A DNA stretch of 64,000 bases, taken from positions 23,458,267-23,522,266 of the forward strand of contig CM019214.1 in assembly GCA_009741485.1 (NCBI GenBank). The letters run 5' to 3'. Both the position numbers and the translations under genes were made by a program. The number at the start of each line of letters is the position of its first letter. Position 1 is the first letter of the stretch. The notes below the pieces were generated by a model. That model saw only the letters and a program-made list of their open reading frames with translations. It was not told the DNA's origin and made no database searches. Positions 25,691 through 39,800 of this stretch are shown here, piece by piece. This DNA comes from Malurus cyaneus samueli. Lineage: Eukaryota; Chordata; Aves; Passeriformes; Maluridae.

Positions 25691-28609
25691 CTCTGTTTCA
25701 GACCAGGTGAAATGGGAGGGTTTGTGTAGCTCTCAGGCTTCATGTTTTGTGAGTAAACACAGCCAGTTTGGGTTCAGCTTGGGGGAGTGAGGAGTGGGAA
25801 TGCTCTCATAACACTGCTGCCATGTACAAAGCAAAAGATAACACCCTGCACTTTTGCTAGGGAGATGAAGGGCACAGGCACAAAAAAATTGTACATTGGT
25901 TTTACGTGCTCTGGCATACTAATACGAATTAATTTTAATTTCTAATCAGTATTTTTAATTTGTAAAGCCTTAGAAAATGCAATTGATGTCATTTGAGAAG
26001 GGCACATACTAAGAAAATGAGAGGTTTTGGGTACAAAATTCATTTTAACCCTGCATGTGGAGCTGCTCCTAACCTTCATAATTAAACTATCTCAAATATC
26101 AAAAAATATCTTAAAATTAAATTAAAGTGAAGATTTGTCAGTTCAGTCAAATAACATAGTCAGTACACTGTTTCCTGCTGCATATATGAAACTGTACGAA
26201 TTAAATTATGTTCAAGACAGATGGTGTCACCACAGCAGTCATATGTATCCTGTATGTGCTAGCACTGGGGAAATGGGAAATGTTTTTTCTTCTCATTGCA
26301 AGATTAGTCTCAATTACCTATAAATGAAGCTACCAAAAATAGCATCAACAACAAAAAAGTCAATCTATTCTTGGTTGGCACCTACAGACCACAGCAAGTG
26401 GCACTGTAAGGAGTCAATCAATAATCATAGACCATTAGGGGATTCAGCAGGTCAACATGTTGCTGACAGCCCTCTCTAGGCAATCCCACAGATGTGGAAC
26501 AAGAATATCAGGCACTGTTCCTGCCTTTTGCATAGCAGTATCCTTCACTGGTCAGCAAATCAGGCCCTGGAGAAAATGAAAATAAAATATTTGACCTCAC
26601 CCCAAAATACCCAGCTCTTGGCACCAGTGATGCACAAGCTCCAGCACAGGCATCTCACATAGAGCCAGGTTTATTAGGTGTGAACATGACAATGTTGTTT
26701 CTGAGCCTTGGGAAACAGCTGTGCCATCCCAGTGTGGTGTGAAGCCTGGACCAAACTGCCCAAAGCCAAGCTCACCATGCACAGGGCCAGTCAGGGGCTG
26801 CTGGCACACGATCCCTACAGCCATGCAAAATATCACGAGCTAACTCACCCATACCCAGCCTTCCTGGGAGGCAGCAGGTTTATTAAACCCAGGCAGATGT
26901 GTACACTTGGATGGAAATTAGTGGTACAAAATTTGCTGTACGATATGATGGAGGGGGAAGTGATATTTCTTTACAAACCTCTGCAAGAAAATCGATGTTA
27001 CCTGTTCACAGCCATTCCCTTATACACTTTATTCACCCATAATCTCATTCCACATATGCACATGCAGCAAGATGTGTGACCTGAATCACTTCTGTATGAC
27101 ACCAAGAACACAAAACACAAGCTGCTAAATGCTCCATTTGTCCCTGGAGCTCTTCTGGAAGGCCACACAAAATCTCATTTTGGAGAGATCTCGTATCTGT
27201 TAGGAACCATCATCTCTTAAGGGGCAGTCTCCAGTATGAGCATTGCTAACTTCAGGTCTTTAATCCTTAGGCCAGGTTACTGCTCACTGCTTCTTTTTTC
27301 TTCTTTGGAAACCTTTCCTGGTGGTCTAATGGGAAAAAAGCATCTATGCAATGCTGTGTGGGATCTGTTGCCATGCTGATGCCCCTCTCCTGTTGTTGGG
27401 ATGGAGGGTCTGCTGGGGAATTGGCTCACCTGGGGTCTTACATAGTGCAGGTCTTCTGATCTTGGTACAGCCACCCTTGCATTCACTTCACTGCTGAAAG
27501 AGGTGGTTTTTGAGGGGAGCATCTATGCATTTAACACGTTTTTTTTTCTGCCAGTTCTTCTCGTGCTCCATCATACTTTGCTCCTGTTTAATGTTTCTAT
27601 TACAAATCCCCCCATCCTTTGGGCTCTCCTGGGCTCCAGGCAGACCCCTACCAGAACATGTTTTGGTCTGGTTGGGTTTGAAGACAGGAAAGGTATGTTT
27701 CTTTATCACTCTTTATTTCCCTCCAATTGGCTTTTATGCACCACATGGTGCCCTATAAGCACCATAAATGTTAAACATCTGTGGTGCTTTCAGCACAGCA
27801 ACGTGGCCTTACAAACTGAAAATGGCCATTGTACAACTCAGATCTGTATTATTGGGTGAATGGAGCTCCAGCCTTCAGAAACTACCATTTACAGTTTTCT
27901 TTTGAGTAAAGACCACTGGGTAAACCTTTTAAAAAGGGGTGGAAAATAGCTTTGAATTGAACAAATTGCAACAAATACTGGCTAGTTGTATGTGTGCCAG
28001 TCTGTGCCAGAGGGAAGGTGGATATTACAAATGCCCTGGGATTCCACTTCATCCTTTTATAGTAGCTTTTTTTTTCACTACTGCATCCTCTCTGGTAATG
28101 GTGTTAAAGAATGCAGATGTAATTTTGTTGTTTTATGTGTTTTGTTTCTAACCCTGGACTGAGACTGTGTTTCCCTCCCTACCCTGAAATTCACAGTTGT
28201 GGATACAGAAATTCTATGTGTTGCTGCAGCACTTGAAGAATTGGAAGATATAGTTTGGAGCACACCTCACTTTTCCATTGGCCTCTGTTGACTGAGTCAG
28301 ATGGTCAGACACGGTCATGCCATCTGTAGTCAGCCCTGCAGGTGGATGTGCCATGACAAGAGATTTTGTTTGACAGCCTTTATTCATCAGATGGCTTTGC
28401 AGGCAGCTCATTACAGAATGATGAACCTGCCTGTTCCTGGTTAATTATCAACTTCACAGTCTGTTGAGTAAGATCAGCTCTCTTATAAGTGACTACTGAT
28501 TCCTATAAAAAGGATTTTTATCTTTTTACTGCACCATTTAAAAGTCAACTACTATTACAGAAGCTTTAATCACAATTGCCTTTCAGTCTTCTATATAGAC
28601 ACCCACACT

Positions 28610-28647
28610 AAAAAAAAAAAAACAAACAACCCAAACAAACAAAAAAA
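28610..28647. repeat. A-rich (AAAC)n simple repeat
   Basis: A run of A followed by AAAC-type units and another A run. Confidence 0.8.
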
Positions 28648-31600
28648 TTGCTAAAAATAAATACTGGACATCCTTGATAAATCCTTTGTTTCTGCTTTTC
28701 GCACATTCACACTTGTCAAGATGAAAGGCCAAATCCTCTCTTCCTATTGCTCCACAAATATCAGAGAAGTTGCACAGAGAAGTTTGGCCAGAATGAATTA
28801 TTTTTTCTCTCTCTTTTATATGCGATTAATCACACAAATATAAATAGATTTGAAAAAAATTAGTTTGAAAAAAAATAATGTCTTTTAAACTTTGAGCTGT
28901 TTATTAGAAGAGTTTACAGTTTTTCTTCAGTTGCTGGAGGGCATTTATTGCATTCTGAGTGCTAGTTTATTCTCAGAAGTTATTTGGGTTGTTTACAATC
29001 TTTACCATTCAGAGCTCAAGTTCATACAAAGCTGGATGAAAAATTTATTTCTTAACATCTTCCTGTGGGTCAATGCAAGAGAAATGAGTGCAGAGCAACA
29101 GGAAATTGCATCAGGAACTGTGGTGCATTGAGAGAGAACAAAGAGTCAGATGCTGCCAGATAACAGTTGTCAAAAGCACTTCTCACACCAAGAGAGGATC
29201 AGGGATGGCATTTTACACCTGGAGAAGTACTGGATTTGTTGGCATCACAGCAGTCACAATGTACATTCATTAAATTTGTGTTGTAGGCTGGGGCTGGGCA
29301 AACTATTTGGTTGTGACTGGTGAAGAATCACAGAAAGCTGTGAAGGGAGGAAAAATTGCATGACTGCTCTCAGTCCTTGCACAAGGCTCGATGAAATGGG
29401 GTGGCTCATGCTGCCCTGTCTCAGCAGGATGCTGTGAGCTGATGCTGGCAGTGCTGGAAGGGGCAATGCAGAGTTCAGCTGCTGTCCCTGCTCCCCACAG
29501 CGCCTGTCCCCAGGGCACAGCAAAGCCCCTGATGCCTCCTGCTCTCCAGGGACACAGCCTCTCCCATCCTGAGGGGCACATCGTGCCAGGCAGGTGGCCC
29601 CAAGCCCTGTGCTGCACTGTCCCTCCCCTCCCAGGGCTGGGAGTGACACGATGGACCCGCAGGTACCATCCCGACAGGAGGTTTAGCTCCCTGCAGGAGC
29701 AGCCAGCCAGCACTGCACAAACACTGCTCCCCATCAATGCAGGTGAACTCACAGGGCTGCTCCCTGGAGGAAAAACTAGGAAATTCTCCTAGCTGGTATT
29801 GAACAGGGGAAAATTCACTTAAAAAACAATGAAGGTTTGAGAGTTCAGTCGTCTGCAAGAGAACTCCGGGTATGAAATCGTAACAGGCAAAACAAAGCAT
29901 TTTGTCTCTACAAAATGGGTTCGGTATTGACAGAACCTCTCCAAACAGAACAACACAACAGTGAGGAAAACCCATCTTTGAAAAACACAAATATAGTTAA
30001 GGAATACACAAACAAAAGTACCATGCTCTTCCATAACAGAATTCTGGGTGTATTTTCAGAGATGGCAAAATGTCACAAATGTAGGATGTAAAACAAATGC
30101 CCCATGCTACCCAGCAAGAGGTATCTTGGGAAATGCCTTTACATGCTATATATGTATATAAACTGTAGTTAAAATAGACTGAGAAGCATTTTCTTTGGGA
30201 AAAAGCATCTCATGAACATTAAAGGATGTTTCACAACTGTATAATGTTCTAATGAGGAGCTAATGAATTGGTTTACTCACAGTAAGCATTGACATTGTAA
30301 CAGAGCTCTCCAATCACAAAGATAAAGTATCTGTCTTTAAAAATTATTCCAGCAGCCCGTTTGTTGGTGGAATATAGCAGAGTAGGGGATCAAGTGCAAT
30401 TCCTGCTGTAATCACTGGGTGGCATTTGGATGGAAGGGTTGGGAGAGTTCAATTGTGGAGGGCAAATGAAACGGAATATTGCATTTTATACAGACTAATG
30501 CAATGTAAGCAACGGATCAGTGACAGAAATAAGAATGCAGGTGAATTCTACATATAGATGCATAAAAATTCTAGAATGAATATACAAAATAGGTAATGTA
30601 AATACTTCCAGATTACTGTAAGGTGCTTAATGGTAAGTAGACTTAGAAAGGCTAATCTCAGGATAAGTTTGTTATGGAGAGAATAGTGACTATTAGTCTT
30701 GTGGCTGTGTCCCAGACACCATCCCACTGGTCAGGTGGGATCCAGGTACACTGCTCATCTTCTCCTTAGGCTCACACAAACCGTGGGAAAGCAAACAACC
30801 TTCCTTAATTAAAGTATTAGTTAAAGTATTAATTCAGTGTGTTGAGTTGCCTTCCATTTCCAGCAAAGGGCTGGAAAGGCCATCTGGAAAGGGATCAAGT
30901 TTTGTCATTTGAAGGACAAAATCAAGGAAGAATAAATCTTTTAGAAAGAAACACTGTGCTTTGTCTGCTCTTTGAAAAGAAGAAAAACTAATCTCAAACT
31001 GCCTCCTTCACTTTGCTTCTAGAATTACTCCTAGACAGAAGGGAAGGGGGCTGAGAAGATTTCATGTTTTAACTGCAGGTCTGGCAGTTCTTACCAGGAA
31101 AAAACAAGCAAACTTTATATTATTGAGAAACTGTAGAGGGAAAAAATTGATCAAATAAAACGCTGTGAGGGAGTTTAACATTTTTCCTACACCCAAATGC
31201 ACCTTCCCACATCTCTAATATGGAAACCTGGGGATTCTATTCTGAGCAGCAAAATACTAACAAAGAGTTCAAAGTACATTGCTCCCACTGTTTTTTTTCC
31301 CTATACGTCATCTGTAGACACATGACTATTGAAATGTCCCTTTCCCTAATATTTGAAAAAAAAAAATTGTACTGCTGGGGATAAGTGTATTTATTGACCT
31401 GAACAAGTCTGCTTTAAGGGAACAGCCCCTCAGTTTCCATCAGAAATGCTACTGCCATAATGTTACAAAGGAACCTGCTTTATATCCAAGGAGGAGGCTG
31501 TTTCTCAGGAAAAAAGTGGTCACAAGTCTTTTATTGAGCTATTAATTTCCTCTGCCTCCATCATCATCACCCCTTTTCCAGAAGTCAGGGCCATGAACAC

Positions 31601-32016
31601 CAGTTGTTGAGTTAGTGAAGCTGCAGAATTATGAAGATTTGCTGCACACTGCTTTACCTCCTTCATGCTGGACTCTTTCTCTGACAAAAATCAAGAACGG
31701 AGACAGGAGGTCCATCTAAAGTGAGACATCTGCATGAGACCAATGCATTAACCTACTCACTGCAAATGATTCCTGCTGCATCCTGATCATCACATGAACA
31801 TGGCCCATCTCCAGCCACGGTGTCAAAAATGCTGCCTTCCTGACATGTTTGCTCTTCAGTCTGCCCCCTGCACCCATCCACTGACAGCTGAGTGCTTCAT
31901 CAGCTCCTGCTGGGAACAGAAAGTCAGTCGGTGGCACTCCCAGTTCAAAAGGGAAATGGAGATGTTCATTTTTCAGCATTGCAATGTTACATCTAACCCT
32001 GCACCTCAATAAAATA

Positions 32017-32035
32017 TTTTTTTTTTTTTTTTTTT
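32017..32035. repeat. Poly-T tract
   Basis: Nineteen consecutive T just after an AATAAAATA motif. Confidence 0.8.
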
Positions 32036-35000
32036 GCTTCAGGTCTGAATCATGAAGTGTCTGGATCATTCCAAAACAGGCAGCAGCTGAAAAGTGCAAC
32101 AGTTTGCCCTGGTCCTCTGCGTGCAAACAGATGGATCAATGCACAGCTTTTACTCTGGGCCACCTGTAAAGGCTCTCCCAAGCTGGGATCTACTCCTTAA
32201 TTTGGTAAGCTTCTTTTTGGTTGCTATCACTGCAGGCAAGAAACCAAGACTGATGGATAAAACCCAAGGATTTTTATGAATCGGACTGTGTTGAGGGGGA
32301 AAACAATCAAAATAACTCACAGCACAAGTGTGATACTCTGTTATGAAGCTCAAGGCACTTCCACATATATAAATAAACCAGCAGTGTAGTACCCTGCCAC
32401 CATCACTTTAGCAGTTTGTGGAGCTATTTATACATGCAGGAGCACTATTTCTGCCCCCACATCCCCTGGAGCATTTCCTCTGGCTGAGATGTGCCACTGC
32501 AGCTGCAGCCAGAACCATCTCCCACGGGCTGGGGACATGCTGGGGGACACAGAGCACCCCCAGGGCCACCGAGGGCAAGGAGACTCTCCCAGAGAGCAGA
32601 CAGTTCTGTGAAAAGGTTGTCTTAAAAATTTTCTGTGCAGTTTTAAGGAAGACACCCACTGTGCATAGACATCACCTCCTATTTTCTGTATTCCCAAAGG
32701 CCAGCTGCAGACAGATGTGCTTTCACTGATTGGAATTTTAGTCCACCATTGATTATTAATCAGCAGATGTGCTGTAGGCTAAAAGTAAGTAAATGCCAAA
32801 GGGAAATTTAAACACGTTTCCTTTCCTCCAAGAGTATTTAAGGACCATATTTTGCCAATTTCAAATAATATCTTGAAATCACTTCTGCTTTTAGAAAGAA
32901 TATTTCATATTTTCAGGTATCAAATGAGCTTCACCATTATTTCTTTAGTGATACAGTCTTGTTTTTAAGACAATACAAATTCAACTATTTTTCTTTTTTC
33001 TTTCAGAAAACACGATTTTGCAAGTGTTTTTGTAAGAGCAGTATGTTAAAAATGGAGAAGCTCAGCACACTTTGCTGAGGTAAGATTTGCTCTGACTCAG
33101 AATAGATTGGAAAGGGATTCCAGCACAAAGGTGAGGTAAATCAATGCACATCACCTGCAATAAAAAGAAGAATTCTAAAGTGATAAGGGAAGAGTAAACG
33201 CTATTTAAATGTATAAGAAACTACTGAGGAATTTATTTTTACCTTTTTTAGTATGTAATCTGAGGTAACAATGTTGTTTAGAACCTTTGAGGCATTTTGT
33301 CAGGATCAGCTGTCTTGTAGAAACTTCTTAAGCTGAATAACTGATTCTGTGCTAACATCACTATCTGCAAAACACCACAGATAAAGTGTATAAAGAATGC
33401 CTCAAAACAAAAAAGCTGAGTCCCAAATTGCAGTGTCAAAAATCATCAAAATCACCTCCAACTCCCCTATAGCCAGCTTTCTGGTGGCCTAGTGCTTCTG
33501 TTCTGCATCTTTCAGATGTGTAAGAGAAATAACTAAATTCTTTATTCCAGTTTCACTTCTTCACTTAATGATAACTGTCACAAGGATGCTGGTAATTTTT
33601 CAGTAGAAAGGTAATGGACAGAGAACTCCTTATATTTTGGTTGGCATGCTTAAAATAATTTGGTAATTCCTTCTGGAGATGTTTATTTGAGTATCTGTAA
33701 GGATCCTTTAGCTTTCAAGTTACTCTTTAGATCTCTAAAACTTTATGATAGAAATTGGCAACATGAACTCCTAAGCGAGTCTTTATTCCTTTGTTATGGT
33801 ATCAAAAGAACTTGAACCTAGAACAGAAGAAGACCCCATATGGTATTTCTGCTCTATAACATGAAGAAGAAATGGTGTCTCATTGCTCTGAAATTAAATC
33901 CAACTTTAATGATGTCTTATAGTTCACAACTGAAATCTGGTTTTGATGTCTAGCAAACCTTTGACATTCAAAGAACAAGCATTTTATTATTTGGCCATTC
34001 AATCCTCAAAATGTGCAGTTTGCCATAAAGATATACAGCCTGAAATACCATTATCAATGACTACAACAAACATTATTGCATTACCTTGTTGAATATGGGC
34101 ACATTATTAGCCAGCTTTACTGTGAACAATTTCAAATAAAATTGAAGCGTCACAGACATCTGTTGCCAATGTAAGTATAAAATAAGTAGGAACAGAAACT
34201 CAAACAGTGAATAACTACAAAATAAATGCAGGTCTGAATTTATTGTTGTGTTTAGAGTTTATCAGTTCTCTGTCTTTAACTTCAGAAATGCAGCCAAGTT
34301 GTACCTACTAAAAAATTACACTAATGTCTGATAAAAGCCTGGGCAAAAGAGTAGAATATTTGTGAATCTGGACCTATAACTCCCCTGCTAAGAGAAAAAA
34401 AAAAATCAGGTTCTGAATCATGACAAGGATATGCAGTCCTTGGAAGCCCTCTGGAAGCCTCAACACTGTCTTGGATGAGGTCAAAGTTTAAGCTAAAGAG
34501 TGTAAGAGGTCTAAAAATTAGTTCAGTGTAGGGGAAGGCAGTGGAGAACAGGACATTGCATCAGATTCCAAGAGATTTGAAAAGTGATGTGCAGAAGGAA
34601 AGGGCAGTTAGAGCTCCAGACAGATGCACAAACACCTCCCAGCCATGTGAAAACAAAATGCTGACAAGTCAAAGATTTAGTGATTTTTAAAATCAAATAG
34701 TCTAATTTTTTTGGTCTAAAGCTGCAATGCTGGCATGGGGGTGAAGGGGGTGGGTTGAACCACTCAAGTAAAGAAGGTATGAGAACAAATCCTAGGCAAA
34801 ATGATGGCTCATGAATGGCACAGAGCAGGGTGAGAAGGGAGTTCTCCATGAATTGGCTGTATCACTGGGTAGGCTTACATGTGTATGAGCTGGCTAATAT
34901 GCAACAAATTCTTAATAACTTCCAAAAAGAAAAAAAAAAAAAGCACTTCCGATGGTGTTAAAGGAATCATTATATAACCTCGGGCTATCCACAGTCACTT

Positions 35001-36814
35001 AAATCATTCAGATCCTGGATCATTCATACGGTTCATGTGTTACTGTTTTAGACATGCCACTAATTTATACAAAATTAATGTAGATTGTTGAAGAATTCAA
35101 TTCGCTCCAAGTGTTTTCAACAGCCTGTAAAAAAGAATACTGATTGTAGAAGGAATGAATTTCAAAATGACGGGGCTACTCTATTCTTTATCCTATTTTA
35201 GATTATAACATGTCAATTTAGCAAGAAAATACACCAGTTTACACAAATTCCTACCTCTTTGGTGGGAAAATAGAGGAAGGATTTATTCTTTCCCCAAGTC
35301 TTACCTTATTTTTTTTTAAAGGATTATACAGTTTATGTTATTTCACTTGATTATCAAGTTATAACTTCACCAGACAATATATTCACTTTTGGGAACACTG
35401 CAGTAAGCAAGGACCATTTATTCACCCTATTTGATCATTTCTGCCAAGTCTACTTCATTATCTCAGTCCTAGAAAAAAATAGGGACAAGTTTTAAAATTA
35501 TCTATTTCTTTCTGAAGTAAAACACCCCAATAATGAAGTATCATGGGTTTTACACACTGGGTCACATGCATCAGTCTATATATTCAGAGCACATTTTGAA
35601 AAATTGATCTACTTTGAAATGAACAATACTTATATATTCTTTTCAGAAAATTACTAAAAGCTGATCTGTAGTTAAAAAAATCCTATTTATTGGGAAGGTG
35701 ATGTGCACTGTTGAGGTACTTTGCATTGGAATAGTTCACTTACTGCAAAAGTAAGTGAACAAATAAGATAATACCTCGGGAATATATTTTTTTAATTTCT
35801 GCATTTGCACAGGCACTCCTCTGTCCAAGTGGTTGGTAAAATATGGGGTAAACAGAAATTATTAAATTCGTGAACATTTTAGTAAAAATATCCCAACACA
35901 AGCACCCTTTTTGAGTAGCTAAATAGAAATCACATGCTTTGAAAACAGGGACATCATTAAAGAAAAACAATCCCACTAAAACCATAAGCATTAGGGGAAC
36001 AGCGATTATTCCCCACTGGAATGTGCAATTACAGTTCTGCTCCTGCTGAGGTCACAATTGCTGCTCTCCAGAGTTTGGTGGTTGTATTTACCTTCCTGTT
36101 ATTAATTCTCAGACCGCCTTCAGATGGGACAGTGAAAGAAAAGCCCATTCCTATGTGCAACATGAGAGCTACACTGATTCTCCAGCTTGGGGAAGAATTC
36201 ATAATCTAACGCATGTGATCCCAAATAAGAATTAATTTTCATGGCCACTGCATATTTTAAGAAAGGCCATGGGATCTTCAAATCCAGCAGCTGCTCCCCC
36301 GGACTATTTTAGGCTATGCTGACAAATAAAAGCTGTTAATCAGGAAAGATTGCTGAACTGGCCTGACTGTCTTGTATTAATTTTCCTTACAGTTGTGTTG
36401 AAAATTACATGTAACTCCAAAGTAACATAATTTTCTTTACTTTTTCTGATGTAACTATCTCATGCAGCTGATTTAGAGTGATTAAATGAGGTGCTATATT
36501 ATCTCGATTCAGACACAGCTGGGTGATTTGATAATTAGGAGATTTCATACTACTTTGAAAAAAGAAAGGAGATTCTGATAAAAGCCCCAGGAATTCACTC
36601 CTTTCTGGAAGCTTGTGTGTTAACAACTCACACACAAATATAGTTTGAAAATTCTAGCACTATACCAACCCAAAAATGAGCAATGCATTTTTCTGAGTGA
36701 GTTTGAGAAGAGGCAAAATTAAAACAAAAGCTTAAAATGTTGTAGGCAGCATTTAAATCTATTACCAATAAGCAAAGCAGAAGTGTGAATGAGCCTTAAC
36801 TCCAGAAATCTTAT

Positions 36815-36836
36815 AAAACAAACAAACAAACAAAAA
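36815..36836. repeat. (AAAC)n simple repeat
   Basis: Consecutive AAAC units ending in an A run. Confidence 0.85.
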
Positions 36837-39800
36837 ACCCTGTGCAGCTTATAAACAGTCATGAAGAGCTGGTAGGGAACTCAGGTCAGAGCAGTGGAGA
36901 GGGATTTCTTTTTCTGTGTTGCACAATTATTGGCAGCACTTGAAAATTTCATCCAGTTTGTTCATTACTTTTATGTGTAGCTTCTATGACTCAACAGTTT
37001 GGAAAAGAACATATACCTGTTTCCTACAGGACAAAGCAAGGCAAAGTTATTTTTTTTTGTATCTTAGAAGTGATTGTCGTTTTGGTTTTCAGTATTTGAC
37101 CACTGAGGCGAGAGGAAGAGAGAAGCATAAAAATAGAGTCAGTAGAGCCTGTGCAGAGGGAATAGTACAGACTACAGAAACAGCAAACTCCCACCAGCCA
37201 TGAATTTTGGACGGTTTTGGCAGCTTCTGCGTTTCCCCTCATGCTTGAGAACATTTCAAAGACAGGATTACAAAAGAAGACATCACATGTTCGGTTCGAA
37301 ACTGTAACTGGGGCTGCGGGGAGAGGGAAGGGGCAGGTCCAGAGGCAGCGCACGCTGTGCTGAAGGACTTTTCAAAGGCTTCCCTTTGCAGCTCCGTGCG
37401 CAGGTGAGGATCACAGCCCGGCACACGAGTCACCGCCTCTCCGTTTAGACAATAAGGAGCAGGATTAGTTCACCTGAGACTGCTTCACCAACCCGTGCCT
37501 CTGACCTAAATACCGCAGTTAAGCAACAGGATTTTGTGAATGCAGGACTTGAGGCAGGAACCGGACTGATACAAACCTGGCACTGGGCAGCCTTTGCTCT
37601 GACCAAGTGCTTTAGGAACACGCAGCTGCTGTCTGGCACCTATGAATTATGAATTTCTCAATATATTCAACAGTAAGGGTGTCACATACCACAAATCTGA
37701 GGTCACAGAAAAGACCAAAGTAGTATCACCTCCTTAAAGCAATAATTAGTATGACTAAACAGCAGCATTAAACCTCCTACTCTTTTGCTTTTCCTCTGGG
37801 AGGTTTTTCTTGGCTAGAAACTCCTGCTACATACTGATGTTCACCTTGTCCTTACCCAGTGGCATGCCTAGAGTGCAGAAAAGTACTGAAAAAAATCTAA
37901 ACCCCTAAATAAATGAGACTTGGCAACAACAAAATGCTCAAATACATGCCTTTACAACTATTCAAGATTTTAAATCCTTGCATTGATAATTACTTCCCAC
38001 TGTTTAAAATTTCATTTCTCTCAGGGAAGCAGAAAAGGGAGGAGAAGAAAACTACCACTGTTTGGATACTCCTTTTGCTGAGCCTATCATCATCCTTAAT
38101 AGCCTCTAATGAAAACTCACTCAGGGATAAACATGCTACCATTATTTTGTCAGCAGAGTCAGTATGATTCAGAAGAGAGTAGTCATATGACTGTCACAGC
38201 TCCCAAATTGTCAAAAACTGTGGGGAAACAAAAATTAGCAGCTGAGAGAGAAGGCTTAACTTTCACTACTATGAACAACTGAGCAGCCCTGTGGCTGATT
38301 TGAAATATACACACAGACAAACTTAAAGAGGAAATATCACTGTCCAACAGAAACCACTCTAGAGCAGACAGGTTTATTTTGCCTGAGAGGCCTTAGAATG
38401 ACAGAGAAAAATCACTATAAGTTAATCTATTTATTACGCTCACTTGGCCAGAAAAAAACATAGTTCTTTGACACACAATCCCTCTTCTTAGGGTTTTATA
38501 TCATACTGACTTTAAAAGTGCTAAGATAAACAAAAAGTGCATCCAGGTGTGACAGCTCATACTTCCTATGTTAGATTTCCCTTTTGCATCCCAGTCTTTT
38601 GAAACGTGATAAAAGAGTCATTACAAAGTAAATGCCTGCACATGTTACACTGCCATGGCCAGAAGACTGGAACCATTCCCATGTATGTCAGAAACCACTG
38701 ACATCTGCTAGTTTTCAGAAATCAAAACTATTGGGGTCAATACAAGTTGATGCTGGATGTAACTTTACTGCCCTATCAAAGGCCCCTTTGTGTGAGTTTG
38801 TGTGACAGGGTTCTCCAGCTCTGGAGGAAGGAATGTTTACCAGCGAGCAGCGGTCTGAGGAGATTATCACATGCTGAGAAGCAGCATGTGAAAGTCTCCC
38901 AGGACTGGCAAGCTCTGGAGCAGTTGTTCTGTTAAATCCACCAGAACTGATGAATTCAGAACACCGGGAGCCTGCTGGCTGTGCACAAAGCCAATACCCA
39001 CATTAGTACCAACCACGGGTTGCATTAACTTGGAACATGCACAAACCCTACAGATTTACATACACACACCTGACAAAGCAAAGGGCTCTTCAAAGGACTT
39101 TCTAACCTGCTTGGGAGCCAGAGGTCCCAGGGTGGGGACTGGCTGCCAAGCTGTTACTCCTACAGAGTAGTTGTGAGTGTTAGACTAAATGAATGTATTG
39201 TGTGAAGTTATCTGCTATTAGTAACAGCTTTAGTAGCAAAAAGCCTTCTGTACCTTGTGATGTCTGTGCCTCCCAATCTGATCTACTATAATGGAAAGGA
39301 GAATTTATTTACCGAATCAAACATCAAACTATTTTATTGATTATTTCTTGGCGATACCAATTCCCCACTAACTAGTACTGCTGCTGCCACTGATTTAATT
39401 TCTCAAATGACTTGCTCACAAAAGTTCTTGTAAATACCACTTGATGCAAGATCTCACCTCCAAGACGTTCTTGGAAGTCCAGAAAATGGGATTCCAATTG
39501 TTCATTGACAGAAACACAGCCAACTTTACCATTTTTCTAGTTCATGCAATTTAGACCTCTCATTTGATCACCAGCATGTAGAGACCTTAATCACCACAAG
39601 AGACCAAAAAATAGTGAACACCTTTAGCTGCTTTTACTTCTGAAAGGCAAGTTCAGGAAAGCAAATACCTCTAAAAAAATTGCTGCTGCTGCCATTTGAA
39701 GATAAGATTCTAGACAGCCTGAATCTTTGTTAATGCTTGCTCCATTTTTCCATTATTCCTGGCCAAAAAACACACACAACAGAAACCTTTCAAGTATTTC

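Noticed and set aside
25300..25743. 147-codon minus-strand open frame
   Set aside because: It lies antisense to a CR1 fragment and has no independent protein similarity that I recognise.
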